A stretch of DNA of 64,000 bases, taken from positions 7,446,137-7,510,136 of the forward strand of contig NW_020312968.1 in assembly GCF_003265705.1 (NCBI RefSeq), written 5' to 3'. This DNA comes from Callorhinus ursinus (taxonomy: Eukaryota; Chordata; Mammalia; Carnivora; Otariidae). A program made the position numbers and the translations under genes. Positions within the stretch are counted from its first letter, which is position 1, and the number at the start of each line of letters is the position of its first letter. Below are positions 44,343 to 55,584 of the stretch, one piece after another. The notes below the pieces were generated by a model. That model made no database searches, was not told where the DNA came from, and worked only from the letters and a program-made list of their open reading frames with translations.

Positions 44343-44430
44343 GCCCCTATTCCCATTTTTAAATGAAGACGTAGGCACAGAGAGGCTGGGCATCTTTGTC
44401 TGAAGTTGTCTTGCAGGGAGCTATGGACTA

Positions 44431-45066
44431 CGGTTCTAACCCAGGCAACGTGACTGAAGGACCTCCACTCTTAGCTCATTTGCTGTCCTTCGTCAAGACT
44501 GTGAGCACTACCACCACCAGGACAACAAACAAGAGGCATCATATGAACATCTCACTCATCCTGGGTCTTTCCCTCCTCATGTGGAAAGGACAAAACACCA
44601 GTGAGGGACTAGGTGACTACCTACTGGTGCTAGGCTACCAGATCTGGTTTCAAGGGAGGACTGATAATTGAGGGGTAGCCATAGCCAGCCCTCTCCAGGT
44701 CTGCCTGGGTCTGCCTGGGCTGCTGAGCTGCCTTGCCCAAGGTCATGACCCTTCCCAGGATGCACCATATCCAATGATTAATTCAGGAGGCTATGTAAAG
44801 TTCCGGCATCTAGGGACAATAATTTGGAGGTTGGCTGAGCCCGTTGCTGGGTTCACATGGCAGCTCAACTTTTCCCTCTGTCCCATCCTGCTTCCTGTCC
44901 CTCCGTCCAAAGGTGTTGACCTCATGGACATTTTTTAATGAACATCTTGCCACTCTGTCTCAGAGCCTGCTTCCCTGGGAACCCGATCCGTGACAACATC
45001 AATTCCATTGACCAGAGAAGTCCGTGGCCTCTCACTTTGTGTCCAGTGTAACTTCCATTCACATTA
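44431..45066. other. No feature recognised
   Basis: Unclassified, moderately GC-rich. No exon evidence. Confidence 0.45.
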
Positions 45067-45571
45067 CAGATCTTCCTCAGCTCGTGATGGGGTTACATCC
45101 GGATAGACCCACGATAAGTTGAAAATATCTTCAGTCAAAAATGCATTTAGTACACCTAGCCTACCGAACATCATAGCTTAGCCTAGCCCAGCTTAAACGT
45201 GCTCAGAACACCCACATTACCCTACAGTTGGGCCAAATCATCTAACACAAAGCCCATTTTATAATGAAGTGTTGAATATCTCATGTCATGTATTGAGTAC
45301 TGTGCTCAAAGTGAAAAACAGAATGGTTGTCTGGGTACAGAATGGTTGTGAGTGTATCGGTTGTTGACCCTCGTGATCTCTGGGCTGACTGGGGGCCTCG
45401 GCTCCCTGTCTCTGCCTGGCATCATGAAAGAGTCTCATACCACTTCTGGCTGGACCAGAAAAAGATCCAAATTCGAAATCTGAAGTATAGTTTCTACTGA
45501 ACGCATTTCACATTCGCACCATCGTAAAGCTGAACGATTAAGTCAGACCATCGGAACTTGGTGACCATCTG
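45067..45571. mobile_element. TA-flanked non-autonomous DNA transposon fossil (Tc/mariner-Tigger type)
   Basis: Begins CAGATCTTCCTCAGCTCGTG and ends ACCATCTG, flanked by TA on both sides (45,065-45,066 and 45,572-45,573). The terminal inverted repeats match imperfectly (TACAGAT and GATGG blocks). The internal part (GAACATCATAGCTTAGCCTA, AAAACAGAATGGTTGT twice) is a known-looking old mammalian element. No transposase frame. Exact family name uncertain. Confidence 0.8.
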
Positions 45572-45704
45572 TAGTTTCAAAACCATCTGCCTTATTTTAA
45601 GAACCTTTGATTTTTTTATGTTTCCTGATAAATACCCAAGAACTTAAATTTATAAAATTCTCAAAGGTCAGCCATACAAGGACACAATGCCCCCTTTTGT
45701 GTCA

Positions 45705-45960
45705 ATAGACTTTTTTATTTAAAAAAATTTTTTTAAAGATTTTATTTTTAAGTAATCCCTACACCCAACGTGGGGCTTGAACTTACAAGCCTGGTATCAA
45801 GAGTCTCATGCTCTACTGACTGAGCCGGCCAGGTTCCCTCAGTAGGCTTTATTTAGAGAAGTTTTAGGTTCACACCAATATTTAGCGGAAGGTATGGAGT
45901 CTCCTACACCGCCTGCCCACCCCATCCTCCAGGCACAGCATCCCCAGATATCCATGTCCA
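45705..45960 (-). repeat. Old LINE-1 fragment split by a SINE
   Basis: AGTTTTAGGTTCACACCAAT and GCGGAAGGTATGGAGTCTCC are typical antisense old L1 sequence. Confidence 0.6.
45730..45839 (-). mobile_element. Short tRNA-type SINE
   Basis: AAGTAATCCCTACACCCAAC to GAGCCGGCCAGGTTCCCT. Confidence 0.9.
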
Positions 45961-46069
45961 TTTCCTTTGGTTTCGGCAATAGGTATAGGTTATGCAAGTA
46001 GACTTCTTTAAACCCAAAACTTTCATTAAAATAGTTTATGTGATTTTTTTAATTGTTATTTTTAATGTT

Positions 46070-46232
46070 TGAATGGTTGGCAGACTTGATTTCAATAGGC
46101 TCTTACTCGGCAACTCGCTAGACTTTTTGAGTCCCAGTGTCCTCGTGTGTACAATTGGAATAACAGTTTTGGGGAGGATTAAATTAGATAACATATTCAA
46201 ACTCCAAGCTAAGTGCCTGGCATTTAATATTC
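46070..46232 (+). repeat. MIR
   Basis: GGCAACTCGCTAGACTTTTT, GTGTACAATTGGAATAACAG, AGTGCCTGGCATTTAATATT. Confidence 0.75.
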
Positions 46233-46248
46233 AGAAAATGGGCATTTT

Positions 46249-46430
46249 TTGGGGGAAGATTTTATTTATTTGTGTGTGAGAGAGAGAGAGCACTAGCAGG
46301 GGGAGTGGCAGGCAGAGGAAGAAGCAGGCTCCCCTCTGAGCAAGGAGCCCAACCCAATCCGAGGACCCTGGGATCATGACCTGAGCTGAATGAAGGCAGA
46401 CGCTTAACCGACTGCGCCACCCAGGCGACT
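46249..46430 (-). mobile_element. CAN-SINE, long form, at the MIR end
   Basis: TSD GAAAATGGGCATTTT / GAAAACAGGCATTTT. Confidence 0.94.
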
Positions 46431-46489
46431 CGAAAACAGGCATTTTAATGTAAACTTGGCACTGCGTAGGCCATAGCATGTATGTGTTT

Positions 46490-46865
46490 TCCATGGCTCC
46501 TATAACACATTACCACAAACTTGGTGGCTTAAAACAGCAGAAACGTATTCTTTCATGCTCCTGGAGGCTGGAGGTTCTAGGGGAGAGTCCTTCCTGGCCT
46601 CTTCCAGCCTCTGGTGGAGGCTGACACTGCTTTACTGTGCTGCATCAGCTTGCATGCTCACATTGTCTTCTGTCTGCCTCCCTTTTATAAGGATACGTGT
46701 GATTGCACTTAAGGCCCACCCTGATAACCCAGGATAATCTCCCCAACTCAAGATCTTTAATTTAATCCCGTCTGCAAAGACCCTGTTTCCATATAAAGGA
46801 ACACTTCCAAGTTCTAGTGATTAGGATCTGAAATCTTTGCTTACCACAGTTTACCATACAGGGTG
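46490..46865 (-). mobile_element. MLT1-type LTR (ERVL-MaLR)
   Basis: Antisense LTR order: CATTACCACAAACTTGGTGG, TCCTGGAGGCTGGAGGTTCT, CCCACCCTGATAACCCAGGA, GCAAAGACCCTGTTTCCATA. A solo LTR fossil with no coding sequence. Confidence 0.8.
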
Positions 46866-46973
46866 ACACATTTCCTATCCTGCCTTTATAAGGCATGGTC
46901 CTAAACATTGCACCTTTGATCACTAAAATAGTTCTTTGCCCCTTCTAGTTTGTCATTCAAAACCATCTGCTTT

Positions 46974-47170
46974 ATTTATTTTTTATTTATTTATTTTTTT
47001 ATTGAGAGAGAGAGAGAGAATGATAGAGAGCATGAGAGGGAGGAGGGTCAGAGGGAGAAGCAGACTCCCTGCTAAGCAGGGAGCCCGATGCGGACTTGAT
47101 CCCGGGACTCCAGGATCATGACCTGAGCTGAAGGCAGCCACTTAACCGACTGAGCCCCCCCAGGTGCCCC
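46974..47170 (-). mobile_element. CAN-SINE, older long form
   Basis: Minus copy with GAATGATAGAGAGCATGAGA. Ends in CCCCCCCAGGTGCCCC. Confidence 0.93.
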
Positions 47171-47172
47171 TG

Positions 47173-47351
47173 CTTTTTTTTTTTTTTTTTTTTTTAAGAT
47201 TTTATTTATTTATTTGAGAGAGAGAAGGAGCAGGTAGGAGGAGCATACTCCGCACTGAGCAGGGAGCCCCTTGTGGGGCTGCATCCCAGGAGCCTGAGCT
47301 CAGGACCCCAGCTGAAGGCAGATGCTTAACCAATTGAGCGACCGGGGCACC
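47173..47351 (-). mobile_element. CAN-SINE, diverged
   Basis: Directly follows the previous copy. CATCTGCTTTATTT before the pair and CATCTGCCTTATTT after it form the shared target duplication. Confidence 0.9.
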
Positions 47352-47479
47352 TGCATCTGCCTTATTTCAAGAAACTTCTTCCCTCTCCTAGAGGGACAGG
47401 GGCTCCCAAAGTTGGGTAGTTTCATTAAGGTCTCAGCACTGGGCCATGTTGCTATTGTGGAGGCATCTTTCCAAGGTTT

Positions 47480-47605
47480 TAATTAATTCGAGGATGTAGC
47501 ACCATTTCTCAAACTTACATATCCCAGGCATCTGTGTTTCAGTAGGTCGTGTGAAGTTTGGGAATCCGAATTTTTCAAAGCTCCCCAGGGGAAGCTTATC
47601 ATCAG
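47480..47605 (+). repeat. MER5A-like DNA transposon fragment
   Basis: CCATTTCTCAAACTTACATA, GTTTCAGTAGGTCGTGTGAA and AAAGCTCCCCAGGGGAAGC. Confidence 0.65.
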
Positions 47606-48329
47606 CCAAGATTTGGCTACTTTTTGATTTCTACAAACTCCTGCACCAAACTCGTGGATATAGGGAATTCCCTTTCCCGCCTGCTGGGTTACATGGTCAT
47701 GGTTACATGACTAAGGTTTTATTAAAAGGGTGGAGTGGGGGGAGGGGAGGAAGAGCAACCCTGAAAAATGAACACTCCTATCTGTACAGTATTCACTGAA
47801 AGAGTTCCCTTTCGGGACAACTTCCAATTCCGAATTAAACAGAGGATGACGACTGCCTGGATTTGGCAGTCCTGCCGCTGTCACTAGCTGGGGACCTCGT
47901 GGGTCTAACTGATCAAGCCCCGGCCGCGCCCTCGGCGGGAGCCAAGCCTCTTCCTCGGTGGGAGCAACTCCAGCGAGGGGCGGGGTGGTGGCGGCTGGGC
48001 TACTCCAGCCCGCGTGCGGGAGTCCGTAGACCGGTCGGTAGGCATTGGGGTGGGCGGGCAGCCACTCCAAAGTGACGCGGGCAGGGGGCGTGGGGAAGCG
48101 TCGTTGTATTTATTCTGGACGGAGAGCCGGGTGCCGGGGCCGCTCTGCGTTGCCGGAGGAGCTGTCCCGAGTCAGAGAGCCGGCTGGTTCTTCGGGAAGC
48201 GCGAAGAACCCAGCGCCCGCGGTTGGCCAGGTGGGGGCGGCCGTGGTGCGCCGGCCCGACGCACAGAATATTTTCGGGAGTTATGGAAGTCCCTTTGGGG
48301 ATGATGCGGCTCAGAGTCTGGCTCTGGCG

Positions 48330-48588
48330 GGAGCGATGAGGGCGCAGTGTCCAGCTCAGCCGTGAGGTGTTGGGGCGCAGTCAGGCTCAGCCGGGAGGAG
48401 GTGGGGGTGCAGGGTACAGCTCAGCCTTGGAGTGATGGGGTCGCAGTGTCAGGCTCAGCCAGGACAGGATTGGGGGGGCTGGCTCCCCCGGGGGTAATGG
48501 GGGCTCATTGTCAGGTTCAGCCGGGGGTGATGGGGGCTCATGGTCAGGTTCAGCCGGGGGTGATGGGGGCTTATTGTCAGGCTCGGCC
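48330..48588. repeat. 33-bp minisatellite in the CpG island
   Basis: Three near-identical 33-bp units at 48,490-48,522, 48,523-48,555 and 48,556-48,588 (GGGGGTGATGGGGGCTCAT, then a GTCAGGTTCAGCC end). About five decayed units of 31-34 bp lie upstream from 48,330. The period is a multiple of 3, so every frame shows an 11-residue repeat. Confidence 0.9.
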
Positions 48589-49199
48589 GCGAGGTGCGGG
48601 GGGCACCGGCTCAGGTTCACACTGGCCGGGTAGGAGTTTGCAGCCGCAGCCGGGGGCGCGGTTCCCGGGCGCAGCAGCGGGAGGCGCTGAGCGCCGGGGT
48701 CCGGAGCTCCCGCGGAGCCAGGCGGCGGGAGGAGCCCAGCGCGGCCACCGCCTCCTCCGGCCGCAGGCTCCTCCTCTCCCCCCGCCTCCTCCGTCTCGTC
48801 CGCCCGCCCGCCCAATCGGCAGCCCTCGGCCCAGCACAACCGGGCCGCTTGTCTGGCCGGCGGAGGCTGAGCGCGACCTTCGCGAGCCGTGGCGCCCGCC
48901 GACCTGGGGCAAGCGGGACTCCTGGGACCCCGCTCTGCCCCGCGTTGCCGCTGCCTCCCTTCGTGGCGGGGACGCTGGGGCGCGCGCCGCCGGGGCCGAG
49001 GCTCCCTTCCTCCCGGAGGGGAAGGAGCGGAGAAAGCCGAGCGGCTGCTCCCGGAGCAAGCGAGCCGAGGCCCCTGCCCGCGAGGCTCGGGGCTGGAGGA
49101 GGCGGAGGCGGAGGCGGAGGGAAGTGCGCGTCATTCCCGGGAGGAGAGCGTTTCACCTCCAGGCAGAGAGAGGCTGCGGCTGCCAGTTGCATAAAAGCG

Positions 49200-49216
49200 G
49201 CGGCGGCGGCGGTGGC
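49200..49216. repeat. (CGG)n trinucleotide run
   Basis: Short GGCGGCGGCGGCGGTGGCGG run just after the TATA-like box, so probably at or beside the start of the transcript. Confidence 0.85.
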
Positions 49217-49219
49217 GGG

Positions 49220-49349
49220 CGCGGGGCTCCCGGGGCTCTCTGGCAATGGAGAGAAGATCCGGACCCGGGGACGCTAGGAGCTCGGCTCCATCTCTTTGGA
49301 CCGCGGTGTAGGCACCTGGAGTAACCGACGCTAAGTGGGGGAGGGGAAG
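49220..49349 (+). other. Predicted non-coding first exon with splice donor
   Basis: The start is inferred about 25-30 bp after the TATA-like box. The end is set by GAAG|GTAAGC at 49,349/49,350, a strong donor. It contains a 21-codon upstream frame (ATG at 49,246, stop at 49,309-49,311), so the exon appears to be 5' UTR. No acceptor or second exon is recognised in the following 14.6 kb, suggesting a long first intron. Alternative: the donor is chance. Confidence 0.5.
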
Positions 49350-49560
49350 GTAAGCAGCGGAGGGCTTCCCCCCCCCCCGCCCCGCCTCCCCAGCTGCGCG
49401 CAGGGGCCACCGCGAGGTCGCCGCCCGCGGCCCCGCGCACCGTCCCGGCTCCCGGCTCCCGGCGGCCTGGCATTTAGGCATTTCTGCTGAAATGGCAAAC
49501 ATCCTCCCGCCCTCCCCCCGCGCTCCGCGATTCCCGGTCTCTCCTCTCTGGATCCGGAGT

Positions 49561-51419
49561 AACCGGACTCCCCCGGAGTAAATCCTCTCCGTAAGAAGGG
49601 GTCTGGGGAACCGCGTCTCGGTTTCTTTCTCTCCGTCTCTCTTTTCATTACGTTTACGGAGAAGGAAACAATGGACCTTTGAAAGTCGGTGTGAACAGCC
49701 TCAAACTTTCCGGAGAGGGTTGGGGTGGGGGGGAATAAACCCCACAGGAAGCACAGTGAAAGGCTGGTGGAATGTGCATTGCAGAGTCTCGACTTCGGTG
49801 CGCGCGCGGACGCGTTTGGGGGTGACCATTGTCTCTTTACTATTCCCCTGGGTTGGTGAACCGAGCCCTCACCCCTTACCCCGCTTTGTGTTAATAAAAG
49901 TAAGGGGGGGACTTAAAAACCACTCGCAGCTTTCTTTACAGCTGGGGATAGCCTTAGCACTGGACCCCACTCCCAGCTTTACTCTGCAGAGTTGGGAGGT
50001 CTTGGCAAGGGAGGTGGTCCTGCTCTGTGAGGAGTTCAGTAGTTAATGCCAGTTGCTATATCCTTTGCAATAAAACCAAGGTCCCGATGTCCCTGGATGC
50101 TCTCTGCCGAGGATTGTCACCAGACCTCGCTGTGAAGCAGAAACCACTCACTCAAATTCTCTGCCTAAGGTTAGGAAAACAGACTTTGATATACGTCTCC
50201 TTTCATCAACAGTCGGGGCTAAGGATGGAGTGTTTAATAATTTTAAGAACTTTCATTCCGCTCGGGAGCCACTCACTGGCTTGTGGCCACTCTCCTGGTC
50301 TCAGAGTGACAGTGTGATGCGGTGTTGCATAATTGCACGTGTTGAGGGTGTGCAGATGTTGTTTTCGGGAGCGCTTCCCGGGACAGAATGAGAATTTAGA
50401 GGCAGTGGGCTGGTGGGAGATTTCACCTCAGCTGAGGGAGGCCTCCGCCCTCCGGGCAGACATAGACATACCTGTTGGCAGGGGCTCTGTTTTAAGAAAT
50501 GCATTTCAAGTATTTGGCCTTAGGGTTCTTTGGTGGGCAAAAAGGAGGTATTAATCTTGAAGGAAACTTGCTATTTTCAGAATTGGTCTGGGCATCATGC
50601 TCTGGTTTGTGCGCCTTTGATTAGCTATTCAAAGGGCTCTTTGGGGCTTGCATTTTTGGGCAAAGCAGAAGAAAGCAGTAGGCACTGGTGCTTAGTAGAC
50701 ACTAGGTAGTACCTTCTGGTGTTGTGTCCTTTACCTTAAAGTTACTCCCCTGACTTTCTGCATACCTGCACTCCAGGGTCAGTGTGTGGGGTGGAACTAG
50801 AAGTCTGCCCCTGGGTTTCAGTTCATTCCACCTGATGCTGTTTTATCTGATGAATGGGTGTTTAAGCTCAGAAAATTAAGGTTAGAAGGGAATTTTGAAT
50901 CCTCACCTACCTGTCCGGCTTTAACAGCCTGTGAACGAAGCCGAGGCATGTGTGGACAGGGAGGTCGGATCAGTACATTCTTCTCCTGTGCTTGTTTAGG
51001 TTTTCTTGGTCACTGCGAATTGTTTGAGTCCAGGCTCCTTTGTTGATCTAACCTGTAACCTACAGATTTTCTGAAGTCTCAGATTTCACAACAGGAAACC
51101 AGAATGGGACAACACCTCCTTCGTGTTCTAATGAACCTAATTTAGCCTGTTCCCAAGCTACCTTGGGAATGGTGGGAAGACAGACTAGAAAGTAAAGTAG
51201 CGGTGGGCCATTTCCGAAGTCGAAAGGCTACCACTAACCTACCAGCTCTGCACCTCTGGGCCCTGAATTTGAGAATGATACGACGAGCCACGCTGCAGAA
51301 AGAGAACATTGGAATGCTTATTATTAAGTACAGTTTTAGACTCCCATGGGATATTGGATGTAAGGGTGTACTTTGTAAAGTGCTATAAAATAGGATCTTG
51401 CATCATCCACCCACCCACC
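49561..51419. other. Presumed first-intron sequence, no repeat recognised
   Basis: No SINE or LINE recognised. GC content falls gradually from the island. Contains TTGCATAATTGCACG near 50,325. Possibly regulatory, not testable here. Confidence 0.45.
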
Positions 51420-51500
51420 AACCATGCATTCAACTAACAATTATTATTCACCTACTGTGTGTCAGGCACTTGGGAAGCACTCTGAATGCCCACTGTGTGC
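51420..51500 (-). repeat. L2 3' end fragment
   Basis: GCATTCAACTAACAATTATT, then CACCTACTGTGTGTCAGGCA. Confidence 0.65.
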
Positions 51501-51884
51501 TTGTCGGTAGGGAGAGGGAGTTGGATGGAGTGGTTCAAGCTTGGAAGTCACAGGGAGCCAAGATCATCTGTGTGGTGGCTTCCGTCTGTAAGGAAAGAGG
51601 AGCTGGTCTCTGCTGTTGAAAGGAATGAGTCTAGGCTGGGGGAAAAGGAAATGAACAATTAGAGAAAGCCCAGTACGTGTGTATGAGTGTTTGGAGCATC
51701 ATGCATAGAATGCTTTAAGAATCCAGAAGAGGACCAGATTGGGGGGCGGGGGGGATGGTGATGAGGAAGCAATTTAGTGAAAAATAAAGTTTTCAAAAAT
51801 CAGACAAAAATAACAGGGGCTGAACGCTGGTGTCAGGGGTACCCTTTTAAAACGTAAAGATTGGAGTACTTGAAGTCAGAATTG
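51501..51884. other. No feature recognised
   Basis: Unique sequence with a G run at 51,740-51,753. Confidence 0.45.
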
Positions 51885-52050
51885 AGTTTAAAACGAGGCT
51901 CTGACATTTGTTAACCATTTGCTGCCGGCCAAATGCCCTACTTCACGTTTGTTCATCTGTAAAATTAGTTTAAGAATACTTTATTGAATTCTTTGAGGAT
52001 TAACTTTTATTTAATTCGCTGTGTATATAATAAAGTGCCCTTTCCAGAGT
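51885..52050 (+). repeat. MIR
   Basis: GAGGCTCTGACATTTGTTAA, TGTTCATCTGTAAAATTAGT, CTTTGAGGATTAACTTTTAT. Confidence 0.7.
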
Positions 52051-52729
52051 GTTCTGAATCGCAGCTTGAGTGCAGTTTTTCAGACGGTTGTGCTGGATAT
52101 TGTCATAAGGCATTCCTCAACGTGTCCAGGCATCTTCCCATCCCAGCCACAGGAAACCTTTTCATTGCCTTTGGGTTGTGAGCACTAATTAGAAGGATGG
52201 GCTGGCTCGTACCGTACCTCAATTGAGAGGGGCTTGTCTCGGTCTGTACAGTAACTGCCACGTTCTCCCTCCACCCCCCCGCCGCCCCATCTCCCAAGTC
52301 AAGCTAGCCCTTCTGCTTTTCTCTCTCCCAACAAGATGAATAGGGAAAAGGGAAAAGGAAGGAAAAGCCATGCATCTGCATTTTTGAGACCCTGACAGTG
52401 ACCCTGACTAGTTTTCTTAGTTTGTAAAGAGGTGGAATTTTCAACAATGCTATTAAAAAAAAGGCTGTTCCCCCAGTAAGAATAGTTGCTGTCTGGGTGA
52501 AAGTGAATCTGGAAGCACTATTTGTTTTAACCTACTTGCCTTATTCTCCACTTGAAATGGACCTAAGCTCATCTGACATTTTAATAAGTTGCCTTTGACA
52601 GAAATCCATACTCACATATTTAAAACTATCATGTTCAGTGTGATTGGGGGGGGGGAGTACGAATGTAAATCACTTTTCAGGACATGGTGAATCTTAGCAT
52701 GTAGTTTGAAAGGGCTTTAAAAATAATAT
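52051..52729. other. No feature recognised
   Basis: Unique. G9 run near 52,647. Confidence 0.45.
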
Positions 52730-52820
52730 TAAAATGAGGAAGTTGAGACCCAGAGAGCCTAACTAATTAGGTAAGGTCATATAATAAATTAATGGCTGAG
52801 CAGGGACAAGAACCCCTTTG
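52730..52820 (-). repeat. MIR fragment
   Basis: ATGAGGAAGTTGAGACCCAG, then GGTAAGGTCATATAATAAAT and GGGACAAGAACCCC. Confidence 0.65.
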
Positions 52821-55135
52821 TCCTTATTTCCAGTCAGCGTTTCCCCCCCCCTCTAATATACTCTTAATTTGTTCCTGTTTGGTTTTGTTAGCAGTTTAGT
52901 TATTTTAATGTTTTAATGGGGAAGTAATTTGCACTTGGGCTTAGAAACCCATTGCACCCAAGTTTAAAGCAGACACTCTACCTTTTTTGTTTGGGAGGAT
53001 TTACACGTGATATGATGTACGCAGTGGGGTGATGTTACTTGTAAGAAATTTCTGGCAAATAGGGAACTAAGTGTAAAAATAATGTTAGCTTTACTTGCAT
53101 TTTTCACAAATAGTACATGAATGTAAAATATTGTAGAAGTGCACATTTTTTAAAAAGCAAGTTCCTGGAAACATTATTCAGATTTGTGTTGTGAATCATA
53201 GGATAAAAGTGTATTAGAAATATGTTGGCATGGTCTTTTGTTTTCCCTGTACTTGCTTTGGGAAGCCATTAATGTTGGTTGTCAGGAACTATGTTTGGCA
53301 AATATTTTATTGCATTCCTAAGATGTGCAAGGCTCTGTGCTGGTTGCTGTGAGCAGTACCAAGATGAATGAAGCATAGGGTCTTTATTAAAATGCCTCTT
53401 TAAAAAAAATGGCACAGACTGGGATGCTGTGTATGACTTAAAGCTCAGAATTGCTATCTCCCATCAAATCAGTCCTTTGATCGATTAGGCAAATCTGCCT
53501 TGAAATTGTTATTATTAGTCTAACCTTGTAGCCAGATTTGTAACATGACATTTATTTTCATTACATGGTCACAAGTGATCAACCTTTGATATTTATCTTA
53601 TCAGGACTCCATCTTAGTTTGGACAATAAGTAAAAAGTTGACAGCATTTGGAGACTTTATATTATGAAAAGTTTGCCTCAGAGAGCTTGTAGCAGTCTTA
53701 GCTTTAATATAGTTTTTAAAATGGTCTTAACACAGCACAGAAGTGGGATTGGAACATTGTTGCCTGAAAGGATTGCAATTTAAGATGGTCCATGTTGAGC
53801 CACTGAGAAAAGAATTGTCCTCATTGACTCTAAGTTTGATATAAGTATCTTAAAACATAGGAGTATCCGCAACAAGCCAGATGTCTTGGTCATATCTAAT
53901 TATGAAGTCTCTCCGAAGAGTGAAATTGTTACTGATTTGGGGGCTTCTGCCTAATTATTGGCTCGTGCTTGGATACTGCCCATCTCCTATTCTTATGATG
54001 GTCCTTACTGATGGTGACTCGCTTCCCTGAAGAATGAGTAATTTTTTTTGCATACAATGAGGTTGGAAAATTAATTACTAACATTTTAGGGAGTGGAAAG
54101 ATTAAGTTGAGCACAAGGACAGATGCCTGATCCCTGCTTCAGAAGGAATGAGAAAAATGAGTCATTTTGGTTTTTACTACTGCCAGTGGTACCCTTAAAG
54201 TCCACTTCGTATGGGGATTTATAAAATTCTCTTTCCTTAATGCCAAAGATGTGGCTTTAATTGTGCAATGGGTACTTGATGACAGCCATTCCCCAGCCAC
54301 CCTAGGACATGCTCCGATAGAAACGAAGTGCTAGTAATACTGAGAAGCTAGCAGTTTGGTAGCAAGTGGGCTGTGTATGGGGATAGAGCTGAAAAGGCCA
54401 AATGGAAGATGAATTGGCTTTTCAGCACAGTTAATGACGTCTTTTGATGAATGTTAATAGCTGCTTTCCCAAGTGCTTGTGCTGATTTAGACACTGCCTG
54501 TCCTCTCCATATGGTCACGCTTCACAGTGTATGGTCAGCTCATGGATAACTGCCCCCCTCCGCCCCGCTGCTGAGTTACCATGTGGTCTGAGCTTGGCTT
54601 TAACCTTCAAGTACCTTCAAGTATTTCTTCTTGCTCCCTATTTGTGCTTAAGGCCCTTGAGCCCATCATGCAGCCCCTGTTTGCCTGTCTCACTGCTGCT
54701 GGCCAGAACCTGTCCCTGCTCAGCTATGCAAAGTCTAAGACCCTTTGTTGGTCTTCCCTGCTGACTGTCTGGCACTACTGAGTTTTGATGAACTTTGAGA
54801 CTGGAGGAGGTGTAATATGGTCTCTTCCGTAGCCTAGGTTTCAGACGCCCCAGGAGATCAGGCACTGTTTTTGTTTTGGCCAGGGACTCACCTGCAGCCT
54901 TCCAGAAAATACAAGAGACTTCTGTTGTTTCCTCCCATATTGGTCATCGTTGGACAGTATGTTGTCATGGTAGTGGCTGGGTTCCGTGGTAGACTTTAGT
55001 TTATACGTGCAAAGGAAGCTATTCGTAGTGGTCTGGTGGCATGCATTTGGGTAAGTCAGTTTGCTAGGGCTTTTAAAAATTATTCCATTTGTAGAGATCT
55101 AATAAACTCAGGTGACCACCTCTTCAGACCCACCA
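52821..55135. other. Presumed intronic, essentially repeat-free
   Basis: 2.3 kb without a recognisable SINE or LINE apart from a possible L2 trace at 53,310-53,370 (GATGTGCAAGGCTCTGTGCT). No exon with clear splice sites. Confidence 0.45.
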
Positions 55136-55300
55136 GCCCAGTGTCTTTGCCATGACATGCATTGTACTTACTTGTTTCCTTGGGTCCTCTCCTGACCCCC
55201 CCAACACTGAGCTCTGAGCTCCTGGAAGGTAGAGATTTGTTTGTACACCACTGGGTCCCCATCATCTAGCAGAGCCCTTGTCTCATAAGAGATGTTCAAG
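55136..55300 (+). repeat. L2 3' region
   Basis: TGAGCTCCTGGAAGGTAGAG, then CACTGGGTCCCCATCATCTA. Confidence 0.65.
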
Positions 55301-55373
55301 CCTAAATGTGTTCCCTGTCGGGCAAGCCTTTACTCCCAGAGGTGAACATTGTATTCAAAAGAGACTATGTGTT

Positions 55374-55553
55374 GGGGCGCCTGGGTGGCTCAGTTGGTTA
55401 AGCGACTGCCTTCGGCTCAGGTCATGATCCTGGAGTCCCGGGATCGAGTCCTGCATCAGGCTCCCTGCTCAGCGGGGAGTCTGCTTCTCCCTCTTCCCTC
55501 CCCCATCACATGTGCTCTCTCTCTCAAATAAATAAATAAAATCTTTAAAAAAA
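55374..55553 (+). mobile_element. CAN-SINE, long form
   Basis: Flanks GAGACTATGTGTTG and TAGGCTATGTGTTG. First CAN-SINE after the SINE-free block. Confidence 0.95.
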
Positions 55554-55584
55554 AATAGGCTATGTGTTGTAGGTAAAAGAAATA

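Larger units (their letters stand above)
43715..44430 (-). repeat. MIR split by three SINEs
   Basis: Left: GCTGAGCACTTATGAGGTG, AACCCTCATAACAACTGCAT. It resumes at about 44,346 with TTCCCATTTTTAAATGAAGA and GGCACAGAGAGGCTGGGCAT. Confidence 0.8.
47870..49560 (+). promoter_or_regulatory. Large CpG island, main promoter candidate
   Basis: About 1.7 kb with very dense CpG, flanked by AT-rich, repeat-rich DNA and free of SINEs. It contains a TATA-like ATAAAAG (49,191-49,197) overlapping a C/EBP-type TTGCATAA, GC-rich 5' UTR-like sequence with (CGG)n, and a consensus splice donor. These point to a plus-strand promoter with transcription starting near 49,220. The reading frames inside (up to 325 codons at 48,347-49,324, with others on both strands) reflect scarcity of stop codons in GC-rich DNA. 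The gene it drives is not recognisable here and its coding exons probably lie beyond the right edge. Confidence 0.85.

Noticed and set aside
48347..49324. 325-codon plus-strand frame with an 11-residue repeat
   Set aside because: Lies in a CpG island where stops are rare, overlaps long frames on both strands, and its repeat is simply the 33-bp minisatellite. It also crosses the TATA-like box and most of the predicted exon.
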